Shown here piece by piece: positions 17,493 to 25,693 of a DNA stretch of 64,000 nt. The stretch covers positions 186,001 through 250,000 of the forward strand of contig JAWKIL010000006.1 of NCBI GenBank assembly GCA_041394285.1, written 5' to 3'. The position numbers and the translations under genes were made by a program. Position 1 is the first letter of the stretch, and the number at the start of each line of letters is the position of its first letter. The notes below the pieces were generated by a model, which saw nothing but the letters and a program-made list of their open reading frames with translations, was not told the origin of the DNA and searched no databases. The DNA is from CADEDH01 sp041394285. GTDB lineage: Bacteria > Actinomycetota > Acidimicrobiia > Acidimicrobiales > SZUA-35.

Positions 17493-17712
17493 CCTCAATT
17501 CTGCTGGAACCCGGATGATCGTTTGGCACTTCCGAGTTGGGACGCACTCGACGATTCATCCCGGGGGCGGACTGGTGGCAATTCGCCAGCGGTCCAGCTG
17601 TCCGGCTAGCGGCCAGCCACCTCCAAGGTCCCGAGATCTTGCGTGTTCAGTTTGGACCACCTCCTTCCTCTTGGTGGCCCCAGTGTTGCACACCAGCCAC
17701 CGACGGGGAAGA

Positions 17713-18273
17713 TCAATTTCGCCAGTCGTCGCCGATCTCGTCCCGGCGCCGCATCCGGGGCTCCGGGAAGGGAAAAGCCCGCAGGATGCCGCCTTCCACG
17801 CCGGCGGCCGGCGTGGCCCGGGTGCTGGTGCCCTGGCTGAGGGCGAGGAGGTAGGCCAGCACGATCCCGTGGACGCGCCGCTCCCCGTCGTGGTCGATGA
17901 TGGCCCGGGCGATCGGGGGCAGCGACCGGTTGACCAGCTGGGCCAGCCCCGGGTCGCCCATGGCCCCCAGTGCGTTGGCCCCGGCCACGACGGCCTGGAG
18001 GGACCGGGCGGTGATCGGGGTGTCGATACCGGTCAGGCCCAGCTCGTCGCCGGCTGTGGGGTCCTCGGTGCAGACCACCAACGCCTGCTGGCAGGCGGCC
18101 AGCGCGGTCACGGCCGCCGTGTTGAGCATGGTCTGGTCGGTCATGCCGTCGAGCTGCTCACCGACCAGAGCGGCGGCCAGCCACGGCAGGGCCCTCACGC
18201 TCTCGGTGGTCAGCTCGGCTGCCGCCGCGATCAGCTGGGCCGTCACGCCGCCGTCGTTGTTCTGTTCGCTCAT
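17713..18273 (-). CDS. Hypothetical protein, 186 residues, Ala/Leu-rich helical
   Basis: The product begins MSEQNNDGGVTAQLIAAAAE and is made of amphipathic helices with many Ala, Leu and Thr residues and no membrane span. The C-terminus is charged (RAFPFPEPRMRRRDEIGDDW). Possible all-helical repeats are visible around LVGEQLDGMTDQTMLNTAA and SLQAVVAGANALGAMG. No family is recognised. The ATG at 18271-18273 was preferred over an upstream in-frame TTG or ATG because the extra residues are Arg/Gly/Pro-rich and atypical. It is followed by a strong hairpin. Confidence 0.6.
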   Translation of the reverse strand: MSEQNNDGGVTAQLIAAAAELTTESVRALPWLAAALVGEQLDGMTDQTMLNTAAVTALAACQQALVVCTEDPTAGDELGLTGIDTPITARSLQAVVAGANALGAMGDPGLAQLVNRSLPPIARAIIDHDGERRVHGIVLAYLLALSQGTSTRATPAAGVEGGILRAFPFPEPRMRRRDEIGDDWRN

Positions 18274-18403
18274 GTCTCCCGCCGTGGGACGACGGCCGGG
18301 GCGCCGGCCGCCTGGGTTACGAGCAACCAGGATCCCACACACCCGGCCGGGCGTCGTGAGCAACGGTGAGGGCAGAGCTGGGTCTCCCGGCCCGGGGCCG
18401 TCG

Positions 18404-18916
18404 TCAGGCTTCGGCCGGGCCGGCGCCGCCTTCTTCCAGCGCCGACGGCTGGCGGGGGCTGTCGAGGAGCGGCATCTGGGCCAGATCGGCCTCGACGTCC
18501 ACCGGATCGTCGATGTGGATCGCCCCCATCACCTGCAGGTAGGCGGAGTGGGCCTCGATCACGGCCTCGATCTGGTCCCGGGTGACGTGCAGGTCGGTCA
18601 CGTCGGCCCGCTCGACCATGTAGTCGACCGCGTCCAGTTCCTCGAACACGATCGGCCCGTCGCTCGCTCCCTCGGGGGCCCAGTGGTAGGCCTGGATCCA
18701 TTCCAGGTGGAGCCGCAGCAGGCGCCGCAGCTCGTCGTAGCTGAGCACCGAGGTGATGGCGACGGGCAGCGCCTCGGCGCAGAACTCGATGGCTTCTTCG
18801 GTGTCGATCACGATCTGGGCCGGCATGGCGGCGGTCTTGCCCACGGCCCAGCCCACGAACAGCAGGGCCACCGCCACCACGACCACCACGGCGACGATGA
18901 TCCCGACCAGCTCCAC
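18404..18916 (-). CDS. Membrane-anchored hypothetical protein, 170 residues
   Basis: One N-terminal transmembrane helix (residues 4-25) is followed by a cytoplasmic or extracytoplasmic helical domain of about 120 residues. That domain has several acidic patches (VIDTEEAIEFCAEALP, FEELDAVDYMVERADV). The C-terminal 25 residues are Pro/Ser/Gly-rich and probably disordered. No known family was identified. It starts with GTG. It lies between an acyl-CoA dehydrogenase gene and the 186-residue gene on the same strand, 79 and 130 bases away, so a shared transcript is possible but not shown. Confidence 0.6.
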   Translation of the reverse strand: MELVGIIVAVVVVVAVALLFVGWAVGKTAAMPAQIVIDTEEAIEFCAEALPVAITSVLSYDELRRLLRLHLEWIQAYHWAPEGASDGPIVFEELDAVDYMVERADVTDLHVTRDQIEAVIEAHSAYLQVMGAIHIDDPVDVEADLAQMPLLDSPRQPSALEEGGAGPAEA

Positions 18917-18995
18917 GGTCCCAAGCTACTGGGATACGCCACGGCCGCCGCCGGAAGGCCGGCGACGGCCGCAGCACACGTCTGGAGGGAAACGC

Positions 18996-20108
18996 TCAGA
19001 GGCCGATTCGCTGGGCCAGCAGCTCCCGGTGGTAGGCGGGATCGCCGAACATCAGCTCGGAGCTCTTGGCCCGCTTGAAGTACAGGTGGGCCGGGTGCTC
19101 CCAGGTGAACCCGATGCCGCCGTGGATCTGGATGTTCTCGGCGGCGGCATGGAAGTAGGCCTCGGAGCAGTAGGCCTTGGCCAGCGAGGCGACCGACGGC
19201 AGCTCGTCGTTCAGCTCGGCGGCGCACCACATGCCGTAGTAGGCGGCCGACTTGGCCGACTCGACCTCGAGCAGCATGTCGGCGCACTTGTGCTTGATGG
19301 CCTGGAACGAGCCGATGGGGCGGCCGAACTGCACCCGGTCCTTGGCGTACTGCACCGCCATCTCCAGCACGAACTGGGCCCCGCCCACCTGCTCGGCGGC
19401 CAGGGCGATGGCGGCCAGATCGAGCACGGTGCTCATCGTGGCCCAGCCGGCGCCCTCGGCCCCCAGCAGCTTGGCCGGGGTGCCGGCGAAGGTGAGCTTG
19501 GCCTGCTTGCGGGTCTGGTCCATGGTGGACAGCGACTGGCGGCTCAGGCCCGCGGCGTCTCCGGCCACGGTGAACAGGCTCACGCCGCCGGCGGTGCGGG
19601 CCGCCACCACGATCAGGTTGGCCACGTGGCCGTCGATCACGAACGACTTGGTGCCGTTGAGGGTGTAGTCGCCACCCGAGCCGGAGGCCTCCATGGTGAT
19701 GCCCGACTCGTCCCACTTGCCGCTCTCCTCGGTGAAGGCGAGGCAGGCCAGCGTCTGGCCCGAGGCGATGCCCGGCAGGTGCTCGGCCTTGGCCCCGTCG
19801 TCACCGGAGTGGATGATGGCCTGCGAAGCCAGCACGCCCGACAGGAACGGGGCGCACAGCAGCCGGCGCCCCATCTCCTCCAGCACCACACCCAGCTCCA
19901 CGAAGCTGTAGCCCTGGCCCCCGAACTCCTCGGGGATGGCCAGCGCCGGCAGGCCGAGCTGGTCCGACAGCTGAGCCCACACCGCCGGGTCGTACCCCTG
20001 CTCGGTGTCCATCTGCTCCCGGACGGCGGCCTCGGACGACTTGTCGTCCAGGAAGGAACGGACGAACTGACGGAGCTGCTCCTGCTCCTCGGTGAAGGCA
20101 AAGTTCAT
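18996..20108 (-). CDS. Acyl-CoA dehydrogenase family protein
   Basis: The 370-residue flavoprotein has the N-terminal helical domain (MNFAFTEEQEQLRQFVRSFL), the middle beta domain (LACLAFTEESGKWD) and a C-terminal four-helix domain. The C-terminus includes QIHGGIGFTWEHPAHLYFKR, which is common in actinobacterial paralogues. It should oxidise an acyl-CoA thioester at the alpha-beta bond; the chain length or steroid side-chain specificity cannot be read from the sequence. AGAGGTG precedes the ATG closely. A short palindrome with AGGTGT arms lies 68-81 bases upstream and may be an operator. Confidence 0.93.
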   Translation of the reverse strand: MNFAFTEEQEQLRQFVRSFLDDKSSEAAVREQMDTEQGYDPAVWAQLSDQLGLPALAIPEEFGGQGYSFVELGVVLEEMGRRLLCAPFLSGVLASQAIIHSGDDGAKAEHLPGIASGQTLACLAFTEESGKWDESGITMEASGSGGDYTLNGTKSFVIDGHVANLIVVAARTAGGVSLFTVAGDAAGLSRQSLSTMDQTRKQAKLTFAGTPAKLLGAEGAGWATMSTVLDLAAIALAAEQVGGAQFVLEMAVQYAKDRVQFGRPIGSFQAIKHKCADMLLEVESAKSAAYYGMWCAAELNDELPSVASLAKAYCSEAYFHAAAENIQIHGGIGFTWEHPAHLYFKRAKSSELMFGDPAYHRELLAQRIGL

Positions 20109-20175
20109 GTGACACCTCTTTGTGGGGATTCTGCCGGCGCTCAACGTAGACGGCCGGGATCGGCACCACAACTCG

Positions 20176-20189
20176 AGGTGTGTACACCT
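20176..20189. promoter_or_regulatory. Candidate operator upstream of the acyl-CoA dehydrogenase
   Basis: AGGTGT-GT-ACACCT is a dyad with perfect 6-bp arms, and a further ACACCT follows at 20195-20200. It lies in the 137-base divergent region between the acyl-CoA dehydrogenase and a secreted-protein gene. TetR- or GntR-type regulators of fatty-acid genes bind dyads of this kind, but no regulator gene is adjacent. Confidence 0.4.
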
Positions 20190-20245
20190 GTGCTACACCT
20201 GGCTTCGGGTAAGGCTACCCTCCAACCGGACGGCCCGTTCGGGCG

Positions 20246-20941
20246 ATGGTACGGTCCTGCGCCGTGGACCGGCGGCGACTGGTATGGATAACGGTGTTCG
20301 TGTCGGCGCTGGTGGCCGTCATCGGCCTGGCCTGGGCTTTCGCCGTTCCCAGTGGGAACTCGGCGGCCGCTCCGCGGGGCGACGCCACCGCCCAGGCCGG
20401 CGACGGGGCGCCCGGGGACGGCGGCCCGGCCGGCCCGGCTCTGACGGCTGACAATGCCGACGCCTCGACGACTACGTACGACCCATACACCACCCTCCCC
20501 CGGCCGCCCGACACCGGGGCCGACAGTCCGCCGGTGCCGCTGGCGGCCACCAGCGCGCTCCCCCGGCCGACCCCCACCGCCGATCCGGCGGCGGTCACAT
20601 CCACCACGTCGCTGGCGAGCTGCGTCGACCCCGCCAGCAACGACACCGCCCGCTGCGTCACCACCACCGCCCCCGAGCCGGGCGCCACCTTCGACATCTG
20701 CGACACCAGCGTGGGCCGCACCACCGACCCCGGCTGCCCCGGCGGCGGCACCGCGTACCCCACCACCGCCTCCACCGCCGCCGATCCGTGCGCCGCCATG
20801 ACCACGCTCGGCTGCCCCGGCGCCACGACCACCACCACCGCTCCTGTCGCCACCACCCTGGCGCCGCCGACGGCCACCACCGCGCCGCCCACGACCTGCT
20901 ACCCCGTGGCCTGCTCACCCACGACCCGGGCCGCCCCCTGA
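20246..20941 (+). CDS. Thr/Pro-rich exported or membrane-anchored protein
   Basis: The 231-residue product has a basic N-terminus (DRRR) and one hydrophobic helix at about residues 12-34 that acts as a signal anchor. The rest is low complexity, dominated by Thr, Pro, Ala and Asp, with about ten cysteines spaced through the second half (for example in TCYPVACSPTT). This suggests a disulfide-containing, flexible cell-surface segment of the kind often O-glycosylated in actinobacteria. The ATG at 20246 has no clear ribosome binding site; a GTG at 20264 is an alternative start. No function is assigned. Confidence 0.6.
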   Translation: MVRSCAVDRRRLVWITVFVSALVAVIGLAWAFAVPSGNSAAAPRGDATAQAGDGAPGDGGPAGPALTADNADASTTTYDPYTTLPRPPDTGADSPPVPLAATSALPRPTPTADPAAVTSTTSLASCVDPASNDTARCVTTTAPEPGATFDICDTSVGRTTDPGCPGGGTAYPTTASTAADPCAAMTTLGCPGATTTTTAPVATTLAPPTATTAPPTTCYPVACSPTTRAAP

Positions 20942-20981
20942 CCCTCGCCCGCCCCCGGTGGGTGGCCTATATTGGCCGCCG

Positions 20982-21299
20982 ATGACCGACCACCCTCCCG
21001 GCCCCGGGCCAGACGACGCCCTCACCACCATGGGGGTCCGCGAGCTCCGCAACCAGGTGGCATCGGTGCTGCGGCGGGCCGGAGCCGGTGAGCGGGTGGT
21101 CGTCACCGTCGACGGGCGCCCGGTGGCCCAGGTGGGGCCCCTCACCCCCGGCGGGAGCGGCGCCACCCTGTGGGACCTGGCGGCCGCCGGGCTGATCGAG
21201 CCTCCCCGCCGTCCCGACCGCCCGTCCGACCCGGCACCCCTTCCCCTGCCGGCCGACCTGAACGCCGACCGGCTGCTCGAAGCGTCGCGGGGCCGGTAG
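20982..21299 (+). CDS. Type II antitoxin, Phd/YefM family (VapB-like)
   Basis: The 105-residue protein has the Phd/YefM DNA-binding fold near its N-terminus: MGVRELRNQVASVLRRAGAG, then ERVVVTVDGRPVAQVGPL. The C-terminal half is Pro/Asp-rich and would wrap around the toxin (ADLNADRLLEASRGR). The start is taken at MTDHPPGP, with a further ATG 24 bases upstream possible. The VapC toxin gene begins five bases after the stop. Antitoxin-toxin complexes of this type usually repress their own promoter. Confidence 0.88.
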   Translation: MTDHPPGPGPDDALTTMGVRELRNQVASVLRRAGAGERVVVTVDGRPVAQVGPLTPGGSGATLWDLAAAGLIEPPRRPDRPSDPAPLPLPADLNADRLLEASRGR

Positions 21300-21304
21300 C
21301 GGCC

Positions 21305-21733
21305 GTGGCCGGCGCCGTCGGGCCCGTGCTGGCCATCGACTCCTCAGCCCTGCTCCGGCGGTATGTGGCCGACCGGCAGCGCCCGATGGTGATGACGGCG
21401 ATGGCCGAGGCCCCGGTGTGGGCCGCCTCGGCCCTGGCCCGCAGCGAGGTGATGCTGGCCCTGCACCAGAGCGCCTCCAGCCTCGCCGGCCAGCAGGAGG
21501 CCTGGGCCGCCGTGCGCGACGACTGGGAGGCCCTATGGGAGGTCCCGGTGGATGGACGGTGCCTGGCCCGGGCCACCGAGATCGGGGCCCGTTACGGGAT
21601 CACCCTGGTGGCCGCCATCCACCTGGCCGCCGCCGACCGGCTGCCCCGTCCGGTGCGGTTCCTCACCCTCGACCGGCGTCAGATCCCGGCCGCCGCCGAC
21701 CTCGGCTTCGAGCTGGTCACCCCCACCGCCTGA
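21305..21733 (+). CDS. vapC: VapC-type PIN-domain ribonuclease toxin
   Basis: The 142-residue PIN domain would cleave RNA with a metal bound by conserved acids. These are Asp in the N-terminal LAIDSSALLRRY, Glu in SEVMLAL and Asp in HLAAADRL, with a late LTLDRRQIPAA. The full acidic set suggests an active toxin. The GTG at 21305 is chosen because it follows the antitoxin stop by five bases; the frame is open much further upstream but that part overlaps the antitoxin out of frame. The pair is convergent with the next gene. Confidence 0.88.
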   Translation: MAGAVGPVLAIDSSALLRRYVADRQRPMVMTAMAEAPVWAASALARSEVMLALHQSASSLAGQQEAWAAVRDDWEALWEVPVDGRCLARATEIGARYGITLVAAIHLAAADRLPRPVRFLTLDRRQIPAAADLGFELVTPTA

Positions 21734-21790
21734 ACCGCGACGCCGCCCGACCCAGACCGGCAACGCGGCGCATGGCGGCGGGGCCGGAGC

Positions 21791-22213
21791 TCAGCCCAGG
21801 ACCTCGGTGCGCCACCGGTCGGGCACGAGGGTGACCAGAGCCTCGTCGTGACCGGGGAAGGCGTCGGCGTAGCGGGCCCCGCCCTCGGCGCCCAGGTAGC
21901 GGCCGGCGATGTCGGTGAGGGCGGCGTGCCGCTCCTCGGGCGACATGACCCGCAGCGACACCGGTCCCTCGGCCGTCACGTACCGGTAGGGCCGCCCCTC
22001 GTCCTGCACACACAGCGAAGCCCGGCCCCGGGCCCGCAGCAAGCGGGCCTTCACCGAGGCGTCGGCCATGGCGATCTCGAACGACCCGTCGGCCGTCCGC
22101 CGGTACCACACCGGGGCACACAGGGGGCCCGCCCCCTCGCGGCCGATGGCCAGCACGGCCACCCGGCGTTCGGCCAGGAAGGCGTCTCGCTCTCTCTCGG
22201 TCATCGTGCCCAT
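21791..22213 (-). CDS. Pyridoxamine 5'-phosphate oxidase-like flavoprotein
   Basis: The 140-residue split-barrel protein begins MTERERDAFLAERRVAVLAI and continues with GPLCAPVWYRR and SLCVQDEGRPYRYVTAEGPV, the usual landmarks of small actinobacterial PNPOx-like proteins. These bind FMN, F420 or heme and reduce varied substrates. The cofactor cannot be decided by eye. It is the last of three genes (scramblase-like, RidA, PNPOx-like) on the minus strand with gaps of 13 and 47 bases. Confidence 0.88.
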   Translation of the reverse strand: MGTMTERERDAFLAERRVAVLAIGREGAGPLCAPVWYRRTADGSFEIAMADASVKARLLRARGRASLCVQDEGRPYRYVTAEGPVSLRVMSPEERHAALTDIAGRYLGAEGGARYADAFPGHDEALVTLVPDRWRTEVLG

Positions 22214-22260
22214 GTCTGGTGCTCCTCGTCGGTCGTCGGATCGGTTGTGCGGGTGCGGGT

Positions 22261-22659
22261 TCAGCGGCGCGGCTCGACGGCCGCCACCAGCTCGAGCTCG
22301 ATGATGCCGAACACGGGCGGGGCCGTCACGGTGGTGCGGCAGGGATACGGCGCCTGGAACACCTCCAGGTACTCCTCGTTCCAGGCGGCGAAATCGGCCG
22401 GGTCGGCCAGGTAGGCGTTGACCTTCACCACATGGTCGAGCGACAGGCCGATGTCGGCCAGGATCGTGCGGTACAGCTCGAGGGTGTGCCTGGCGTGCTC
22501 CCGGATCCCGCCCGGGATCAGCTCCCCGGTCTCGGTGTCGACCGCGGTGAGGCCCGACAGGAACACCGTGTTGTCGACCTGGATGGCGGCCGCGTTGCGG
22601 ATGTTGAGCCGCTCCATGGCCGCAGCCAGGCTCGGGGTGGTGGCATGCACTCGGATCAT
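22261..22659 (-). CDS. RidA family (YjgF/YER057c/UK114) protein
   Basis: The 132-residue protein carries the RidA core: FLSGLTAVDTETGELIPGG, then LDHVVKVNAYLADPADFAAW, and PYPCRTTV with the Arg that binds the carboxylate of imine substrates. A Glu follows in IIELELVAAV. True RidA enzymes hydrolyse reactive 2-aminoacrylate-type imines; the N-terminal part differs enough that this may be another Rid subgroup. It forms trimers in the cytosol. It lies 13 bases after the scramblase-like gene. Confidence 0.9.
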   Translation of the reverse strand: MIRVHATTPSLAAAMERLNIRNAAAIQVDNTVFLSGLTAVDTETGELIPGGIREHARHTLELYRTILADIGLSLDHVVKVNAYLADPADFAAWNEEYLEVFQAPYPCRTTVTAPPVFGIIELELVAAVEPRR

Positions 22660-22672
22660 GCCGCCGTTTCTA

Positions 22673-23515
22673 CTAGTTGAAGCCCCGGGAGTCTTGCTTG
22701 AGCGCGGTGTCTACGCAGAGAGCGGAGGCCACCACCATCGAGCGCAGGGGCTCGGGCAGGGCGTGATGGATCTGCACCACGTAGTTGTCGGCCGTGGTGA
22801 ACAGCGTCTTGGCCAGCCCCTCCCACGTCTTGGTGATGCGGGCCACCTCGTTGCCTCCGGCGTCCTGGATGGAGAAGTTCCAGGCCCGCCAGTTCTCGGC
22901 GTTGATCGAGCCGATCCGCTCACCCCCCACCATCAGGCCGAAGCGGATCTTGCCCACCATGTTCTCCTGCTGGACCAGGCCGATGACGGTGCCCTGGGCA
23001 TCGCGGATCTCGACCTTGGACTTCACGAGCTTGGCCGGCCGGGTGAGCGCCAGCTGCACGTTGCCGGCCATGTCGACCACCTGGAACGAGTGGGTCATGA
23101 ACTGATCGAGCGACGAGACCACCCGCACGACCTTCTTGATCATCGACTGCCCCACCTGGCGGACAGCCCCGATCTGGTTGCCCTCCTGGTTGAAGATGGC
23201 GTACTCGGCCGAGATCTCGATCAGCTTGGCCTTCTGGTTCACCACCAGCACCGGCTCGGTGAAGATGGTGCCCCCGCCGGCGCCAGCCATCGGCGCCACA
23301 CCGGCTCGGGCCTGCACCTGATGCTGGATCTGCTGGGCCGAGTGGTTGACCACGGGTACGCCGGAGCCGGGGCCGGGGACGGCCGGATCCGTGCCCTGCT
23401 GGCCGTGCGAGGCGACCTGCTCGGTCCAGCGGGTGCCGTCCCACCAGCGGTATTCGTGGCGGCCGAAGGGATCGGGATGCCAGCCGGACGGAGCCGCGCC
23501 ACCAACATTCGTCAT
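22673..23515 (-). CDS. DUF2510 plus scramblase/LURP-one-like protein
   Basis: Residues 1-35 form a DUF2510 module (GWHPDPFGRHEYRWWDGTRW), a short motif common in actinobacterial membrane and secreted proteins. A Gln/Pro/Gly linker follows. The remaining 200 residues form a tubby-like beta barrel related to phospholipid scramblase and LURP-one proteins: IFTEPVLVVNQKAKLIEIS, EYAIFNQEGNQIGAVRQ and FGLMVGGERIGSINAENW. A final hydrophobic helix is weak. The lipid or ligand bound is not known. The start is the ATG at 23513-23515. It heads a three-gene operon. Confidence 0.85.
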   Translation of the reverse strand: MTNVGGAAPSGWHPDPFGRHEYRWWDGTRWTEQVASHGQQGTDPAVPGPGSGVPVVNHSAQQIQHQVQARAGVAPMAGAGGGTIFTEPVLVVNQKAKLIEISAEYAIFNQEGNQIGAVRQVGQSMIKKVVRVVSSLDQFMTHSFQVVDMAGNVQLALTRPAKLVKSKVEIRDAQGTVIGLVQQENMVGKIRFGLMVGGERIGSINAENWRAWNFSIQDAGGNEVARITKTWEGLAKTLFTTADNYVVQIHHALPEPLRSMVVASALCVDTALKQDSRGFN

Positions 23516-23542
23516 GATGCCCACTGTATTGGGCGCGGGGAC

Positions 23543-23576
23543 GGCCCGGCGCTGGCCCCCCGACCAGCGCCGGGCC
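23543..23576 (-). terminator. 13-bp perfect stem-loop after the monooxygenase gene
   Basis: GGCCCGGCGCTGG (23543-23555) pairs with CCAGCGCCGGGCC (23564-23576) around an eight-base loop. It begins four bases after the stop codon of the monooxygenase on the minus strand and precedes the scramblase-like gene. It fits a strong intrinsic terminator without a long T-run, as is usual in this GC range. Confidence 0.7.
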
Positions 23577-23579
23577 TGA

Positions 23580-25508
23580 TTATGCCTCGACCTTCTCGGT
23601 GGTCGAGACCGGCTCGGTGACGTACTCGGCCAGGTCGGCGTGGCGGGTCCAGGCGAAATAGTCGACGTTGCGGTACGGGGAATTGACCACGATCCGGCCC
23701 CGCTCGTTGCGGTAGTAGGTGGTCATGCCGGGATGGGTCCACACCATGTTCTCGTGCTCGGCGTCGACCCGCTCGTTGTAGGCGTCGTGGACGTCCCGGC
23801 GGATCTCCACCGAGCCCAGGCCCTGCTCGGCCATCTGCTCGATGAGGCTCATGATGTAGTTGACCTGCATCTCGACCACGAAGATGAGGCTGCCGCCGTG
23901 GCCGGGCTGGAGGTTCGGCCCGTACAGGGTGAAGAAGTTGGGGAACTCGGGGATGACGGTGCCGATGTAGGCCTTGGCGTTGTCGTCTTCCCACACCTCA
24001 CGCAGCAACCGGCCCTCTCGGCCCACGGCGTCGAACGTGGTGATGAACCGTAGGACGTCGAACCCGGTGGCCAGCACCAGCACGTCGGCCTCGTAGCGGG
24101 ACCCGTCGGCCGTGACCAGCGCGTCGGGCTCGATCTTGGCGACCCGTTCGGTGACCAGCTCCACCTTGGGGTTGCGCAGCATCCGGTACCAGCCGTTGTC
24201 CATCAGCATCCGCTTGCCGAACGGCGGGTAGGTGGGCAGGACCTTGTCGAACAGGTCCTGGCGGTCGCCCAGCTCGCTCTGGATGTACTTGGTGAAGTAG
24301 GCCCGGTGGGCGTCGTTCTGGGCGTTGAGCGAGCGCTCGGGATGATCCCAGTTGGGGTCCTTGTGGAGGGCGGCGTAGGTGCGGTCGTTGAACGTCCAGC
24401 CCAGGCGCACGCGGTACCAGGCCTGGTAGATCGGGACCTCGCGGAACAGGAAGCGCATCGGCTCCGGCACCGGCTTGCGGAACTGCTCGAACGGGGCGGC
24501 CCAGTGGTTGGAGCGCTGGAAGATCGTGAGGTGCTCGACCTTGTCCTGGATCTCGGGGCCGATCTGCATGCAGCTGGCGCCGTTGCCGATGATGGCCACC
24601 TTCTTGCCCGTCAGGTCCACGTCGTCTCGCCAGGCGGCGGTGTGGAACGACGGGCCCGCGAAGCTGTCGAGGCCCTCGATGTCGGGGAACACCAGGGGGT
24701 TGAAGATGCCCGTGCCGCTGATCACGACGTTGGCCTCGGTCTCCTCCACCGACCCGTCGGGCAGGCGCAGGGTCACGGCCCAGCGCTGTTCCCGGGGCTG
24801 GTAGCGGGCTTCCACCACCTCGGTCTCGAAGCGGATGTGGGGCCGCAGGTTCAGCCGGTCGGCCACCGACTCGAGGTAGCCCCACAGCTCGTCGCGCAGG
24901 CAGAAGTACATCTTCCAGTCGTGCTGGGCGAAGGAGAACGAGTAGAGGTGGTTGGGGGTGTCGACCCCGGCCCCCGGGTAGTGGTTCTCCAGCCAGGTGC
25001 CGCCCACCGAGTGCTTCTTCTCGACGATCTCGAACGGCACCCCGGCCGCCTGGAGGTTGGCGCCGGCGGCGATGCCCGACACCCCGGCCCCGATCACCAG
25101 GACCTTGAACCCGGCCGGCACGTTGATCTTCTTGCGCTCCAGCGGCTTGTGGCCGAGCTGGGCCTTGGTGAACTCGCCGTACTCCTCCGGCACGGTCTCG
25201 CCCATGCACCAGCTCAGCATGCGGACGAGCAGCTCGGGCTCGGGATCGGGAATGGCCACCGGACGGCCGGCCTTCCAGGCCGAGATGGCCTCCAGGGCCG
25301 CCTCCCGCACCTCGGCCTGCCGGTCTTCGGGCAGACCACCGGTGTCGTTGTCGCCCATGCCCTGCTGGCGCTGGATGCGGTAGGGGTCGTCGAGCCAGTG
25401 CATCTCGCCGGTGAGCTGCACCAGCGTCATCAGCAGCGTGGGGATGTTGGCGACGGCGACGGCCTCGGCCAACAGCTCGTCGTCGGTTCGGGTTTCGACA
25501 TCAGCCAT
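23580..25508 (-). CDS. Flavin-containing Baeyer-Villiger-type monooxygenase
   Basis: The 642-residue FAD/NADPH enzyme has an N-terminal extension of about 140 residues, then the FAD motif GAGVSGIAAG. The Baeyer-Villiger fingerprint follows as FAGPSFHTAAW, and the NADPH motif as IIGNGASCMQIG. The extension and overall size are those of the 4-hydroxyacetophenone monooxygenase group, which turns ketones into esters; the true substrate is unknown. The ATG at 25506-25508 (MADVETRTDDELLAEAV) was chosen over an upstream in-frame ATG. It follows an LLM oxidoreductase gene across a 166-base gap that contains a repeat cluster. Confidence 0.92.
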   Translation of the reverse strand: MADVETRTDDELLAEAVAVANIPTLLMTLVQLTGEMHWLDDPYRIQRQQGMGDNDTGGLPEDRQAEVREAALEAISAWKAGRPVAIPDPEPELLVRMLSWCMGETVPEEYGEFTKAQLGHKPLERKKINVPAGFKVLVIGAGVSGIAAGANLQAAGVPFEIVEKKHSVGGTWLENHYPGAGVDTPNHLYSFSFAQHDWKMYFCLRDELWGYLESVADRLNLRPHIRFETEVVEARYQPREQRWAVTLRLPDGSVEETEANVVISGTGIFNPLVFPDIEGLDSFAGPSFHTAAWRDDVDLTGKKVAIIGNGASCMQIGPEIQDKVEHLTIFQRSNHWAAPFEQFRKPVPEPMRFLFREVPIYQAWYRVRLGWTFNDRTYAALHKDPNWDHPERSLNAQNDAHRAYFTKYIQSELGDRQDLFDKVLPTYPPFGKRMLMDNGWYRMLRNPKVELVTERVAKIEPDALVTADGSRYEADVLVLATGFDVLRFITTFDAVGREGRLLREVWEDDNAKAYIGTVIPEFPNFFTLYGPNLQPGHGGSLIFVVEMQVNYIMSLIEQMAEQGLGSVEIRRDVHDAYNERVDAEHENMVWTHPGMTTYYRNERGRIVVNSPYRNVDYFAWTRHADLAEYVTEPVSTTEKVEA

Positions 25509-25570
25509 GCGCGACCCTACATCCGGCATGTGACACCACCGAAGTTGAACCGGTTCAGTAACCCGTCCAC

Positions 25571-25693
25571 CGCTCAATGCTTCGCGATCACGGGTGATCG
25601 CTCAGTACTTCGCGATCGCAGCGATCACGGTGATCGCTCAATGCTTCGCGATCGCAGCGATCACGGGTGATCGCTCAATACTTCGCGATCACC
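25571..25693. repeat. Four-copy palindrome-rich tandem repeat
   Basis: Units starting at 25571, 25599, 25635 and 25672 share CGCTCARTRCTTCGCGATC, some followed by GCAGCGATC, then ACGG(G)TGAT. Unit lengths are 28, 36, 37 and 22. The fourth overlaps the last codons and stop of the LLM oxidoreductase, so the array seems to be built from copies of that gene's 3' end. GATCGC-A-GCGATC inside units two and three can fold into hairpins. Confidence 0.85.

Noticed and set aside
21170..21304. Longer N-terminus of the VapC protein
   Set aside because: The extra 45 residues overlap the antitoxin gene out of frame and are Pro/Arg-rich; the PIN domain begins right after the GTG at 21305.
25571..25693. Possible CRISPR-like array
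   Set aside because: The units abut with no unique spacers, vary in length, and derive from the neighbouring gene's 3' end; no cas gene is near.
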